DNA of 64,000 nt from Buchnera aphidicola (Lipaphis pseudobrassicae). GTDB taxonomy: Bacteria > Pseudomonadota > Gammaproteobacteria > Enterobacterales > Enterobacteriaceae. Made by a program: the position numbers and the translations under genes. The notes beneath the pieces are model-generated. The model searched no databases. It had not been told where the DNA came from and saw only the letters and a list, made by a program, of their open reading frames with translations. The DNA is taken from positions 277,896-341,895 of the forward strand of contig NZ_CP034870.1 of assembly GCF_005081185.1 (NCBI RefSeq), read 5' to 3'. Positions 63,615 through 64,000 of this stretch are shown one piece after another. Position 1 is the first letter of the stretch. The number at the start of each line of letters is the position of its first letter.

Positions 63615-63899
63615 TTATTTATATATATTCGCTTTGTTACGTAATTTTTTACCTGGCTTAAAATAAGGTATATATTTTTCATTTAATTTTACTATTTTCC
63701 CAGTTTTAGGGTTTCTACCTAAACGAGAACAACGATAATGTAAAGAAAAAGTACCAAAACCTCTAATTTCAATTCTTTTTCCTTGTGCTAAAGATATTGT
63801 CATATGTTCTAATATTTCTTTTATGGCACGTCTTATAATCTTATTTGAAATATAAATTTTTTTTTTAGAAATTCTTTCAAATAATTCTGACTTCGTCAT
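63615..63899 (-). CDS. ihfB: integration host factor beta subunit
   Basis: DNA-bending nucleoid protein that works as a heterodimer with IhfA. The 94 residues equal E. coli. It starts [10 protein letters not shown], and the arm region [12 protein letters not shown] includes the intercalating Pro. [13 protein letters not shown] and [15 protein letters not shown] complete the family pattern. It lies about 70 bases downstream of rpsA, the same arrangement as in E. coli. Its partner ihfA is not in this window. Confidence 0.96.
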   Translation of the reverse strand: MTKSELFERISKKKIYISNKIIRRAIKEILEHMTISLAQGKRIEIRGFGTFSLHYRCSRLGRNPKTGKIVKLNEKYIPYFKPGKKLRNKANIYK

Positions 63900-63971
63900 A
63901 AATCCTCGATATTTGTAGATCTAAAAATGCTGAGTATATTAAAAATAATATTTTTTATTATATTAGAATAA

Positions 63972-64000
63972 TTACTCTGTATTTTTAGCTGCCTTGAAAG
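63972..64000 (-). CDS. rpsA: 30S ribosomal protein S1, last codons (cut by window end)
   Basis: Read on the minus strand, the final bases give FKAAKNTE and a TAA (63972-63974). This matches the C-terminus of E. coli S1 (…AFKAAKGE), and rpsA is the expected gene just upstream of ihfB. Only eight residues and the stop are visible, so the call rests mainly on position and this short match. Confidence 0.75.

Overview
The window is a strongly AT-rich stretch of bacterial chromosome whose proteins are all close gammaproteobacterial (E. coli-like) orthologues. It looks like the genome of the aphid endosymbiont Buchnera aphidicola. Reasons: proteins rich in Lys, Asn and Ile; short spacers; no insertion sequences, prophage, CRISPR arrays or toxin genes; a trpDCBA cluster without trpE or trpG; and a gene order that reads as an E. 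coli map with many genes deleted. The strain cannot be fixed from the sequence. I identify 55 protein genes (the last a fragment at the window edge) and one tRNA.

Layout. 1-4160: dnaQ, tRNA-Asp, gmhA, gpt, grpE, rnfH, smpB, tadA. 4180-9070 (minus strand): acpS, era, rnc, lepB, lepA. 9260-20090 (plus strand): mnmA-hflD-purB, emtA, fabI, rnb, ychE, lipB, lipA, pyrF, ribA. 20220-28160 (minus strand): cls, yciA, yciB, yciC, trpA-trpB-trpC-trpD. 28370-33790: a DMT-family transporter, rluB, sohB, topA. Then suhB (minus), and rlmN, ispG, hisS, glyA (plus). 39830-46780: bioD, bioB, bioA, pgl, mfd. 47350-50470: lolC-lolD-lolE. 50516-64000: gapA, queF, fldA, phrB, ybgI, sucA-sucB, gpmA, pfkA, glpF, tpiA, ihfB and the last codons of rpsA.

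How the genes work together. Glycolysis (pfkA, tpiA, gapA, gpmA) and the pentose phosphate shunt (pgl) supply carbon. sucA/sucB form the 2-oxoglutarate dehydrogenase E1 and E2, and lipA/lipB make the lipoyl group E2 needs. trpDCBA carries out the later steps of tryptophan synthesis, a nutrient for the host. bioA/bioD/bioB make biotin, and ribA starts riboflavin synthesis. FldA can supply electrons to LipA, BioB, RlmN and IspG, which are all here. The rest is translation, tRNA modification, RNA decay, protein secretion and membrane upkeep.

No new multigene system is visible; the region is conserved endosymbiont backbone. The points worth a second look are signs of decay. lolE and the 3' end of tadA are out of frame at poly(A) tracts of 11 and 10 bases, candidates for rescue by RNA polymerase slippage. 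SuhB has lost most inositol-monophosphatase metal ligands and is probably a dead enzyme kept for another role. EmtA has lost its lipobox cysteine. Mfd lacks its UvrA-recruiting N-terminus. SucB has a degenerate E3-binding domain. A DMT exporter sits where trpE would be in relatives. A long inverted repeat lies where bioF and bioC have been lost.
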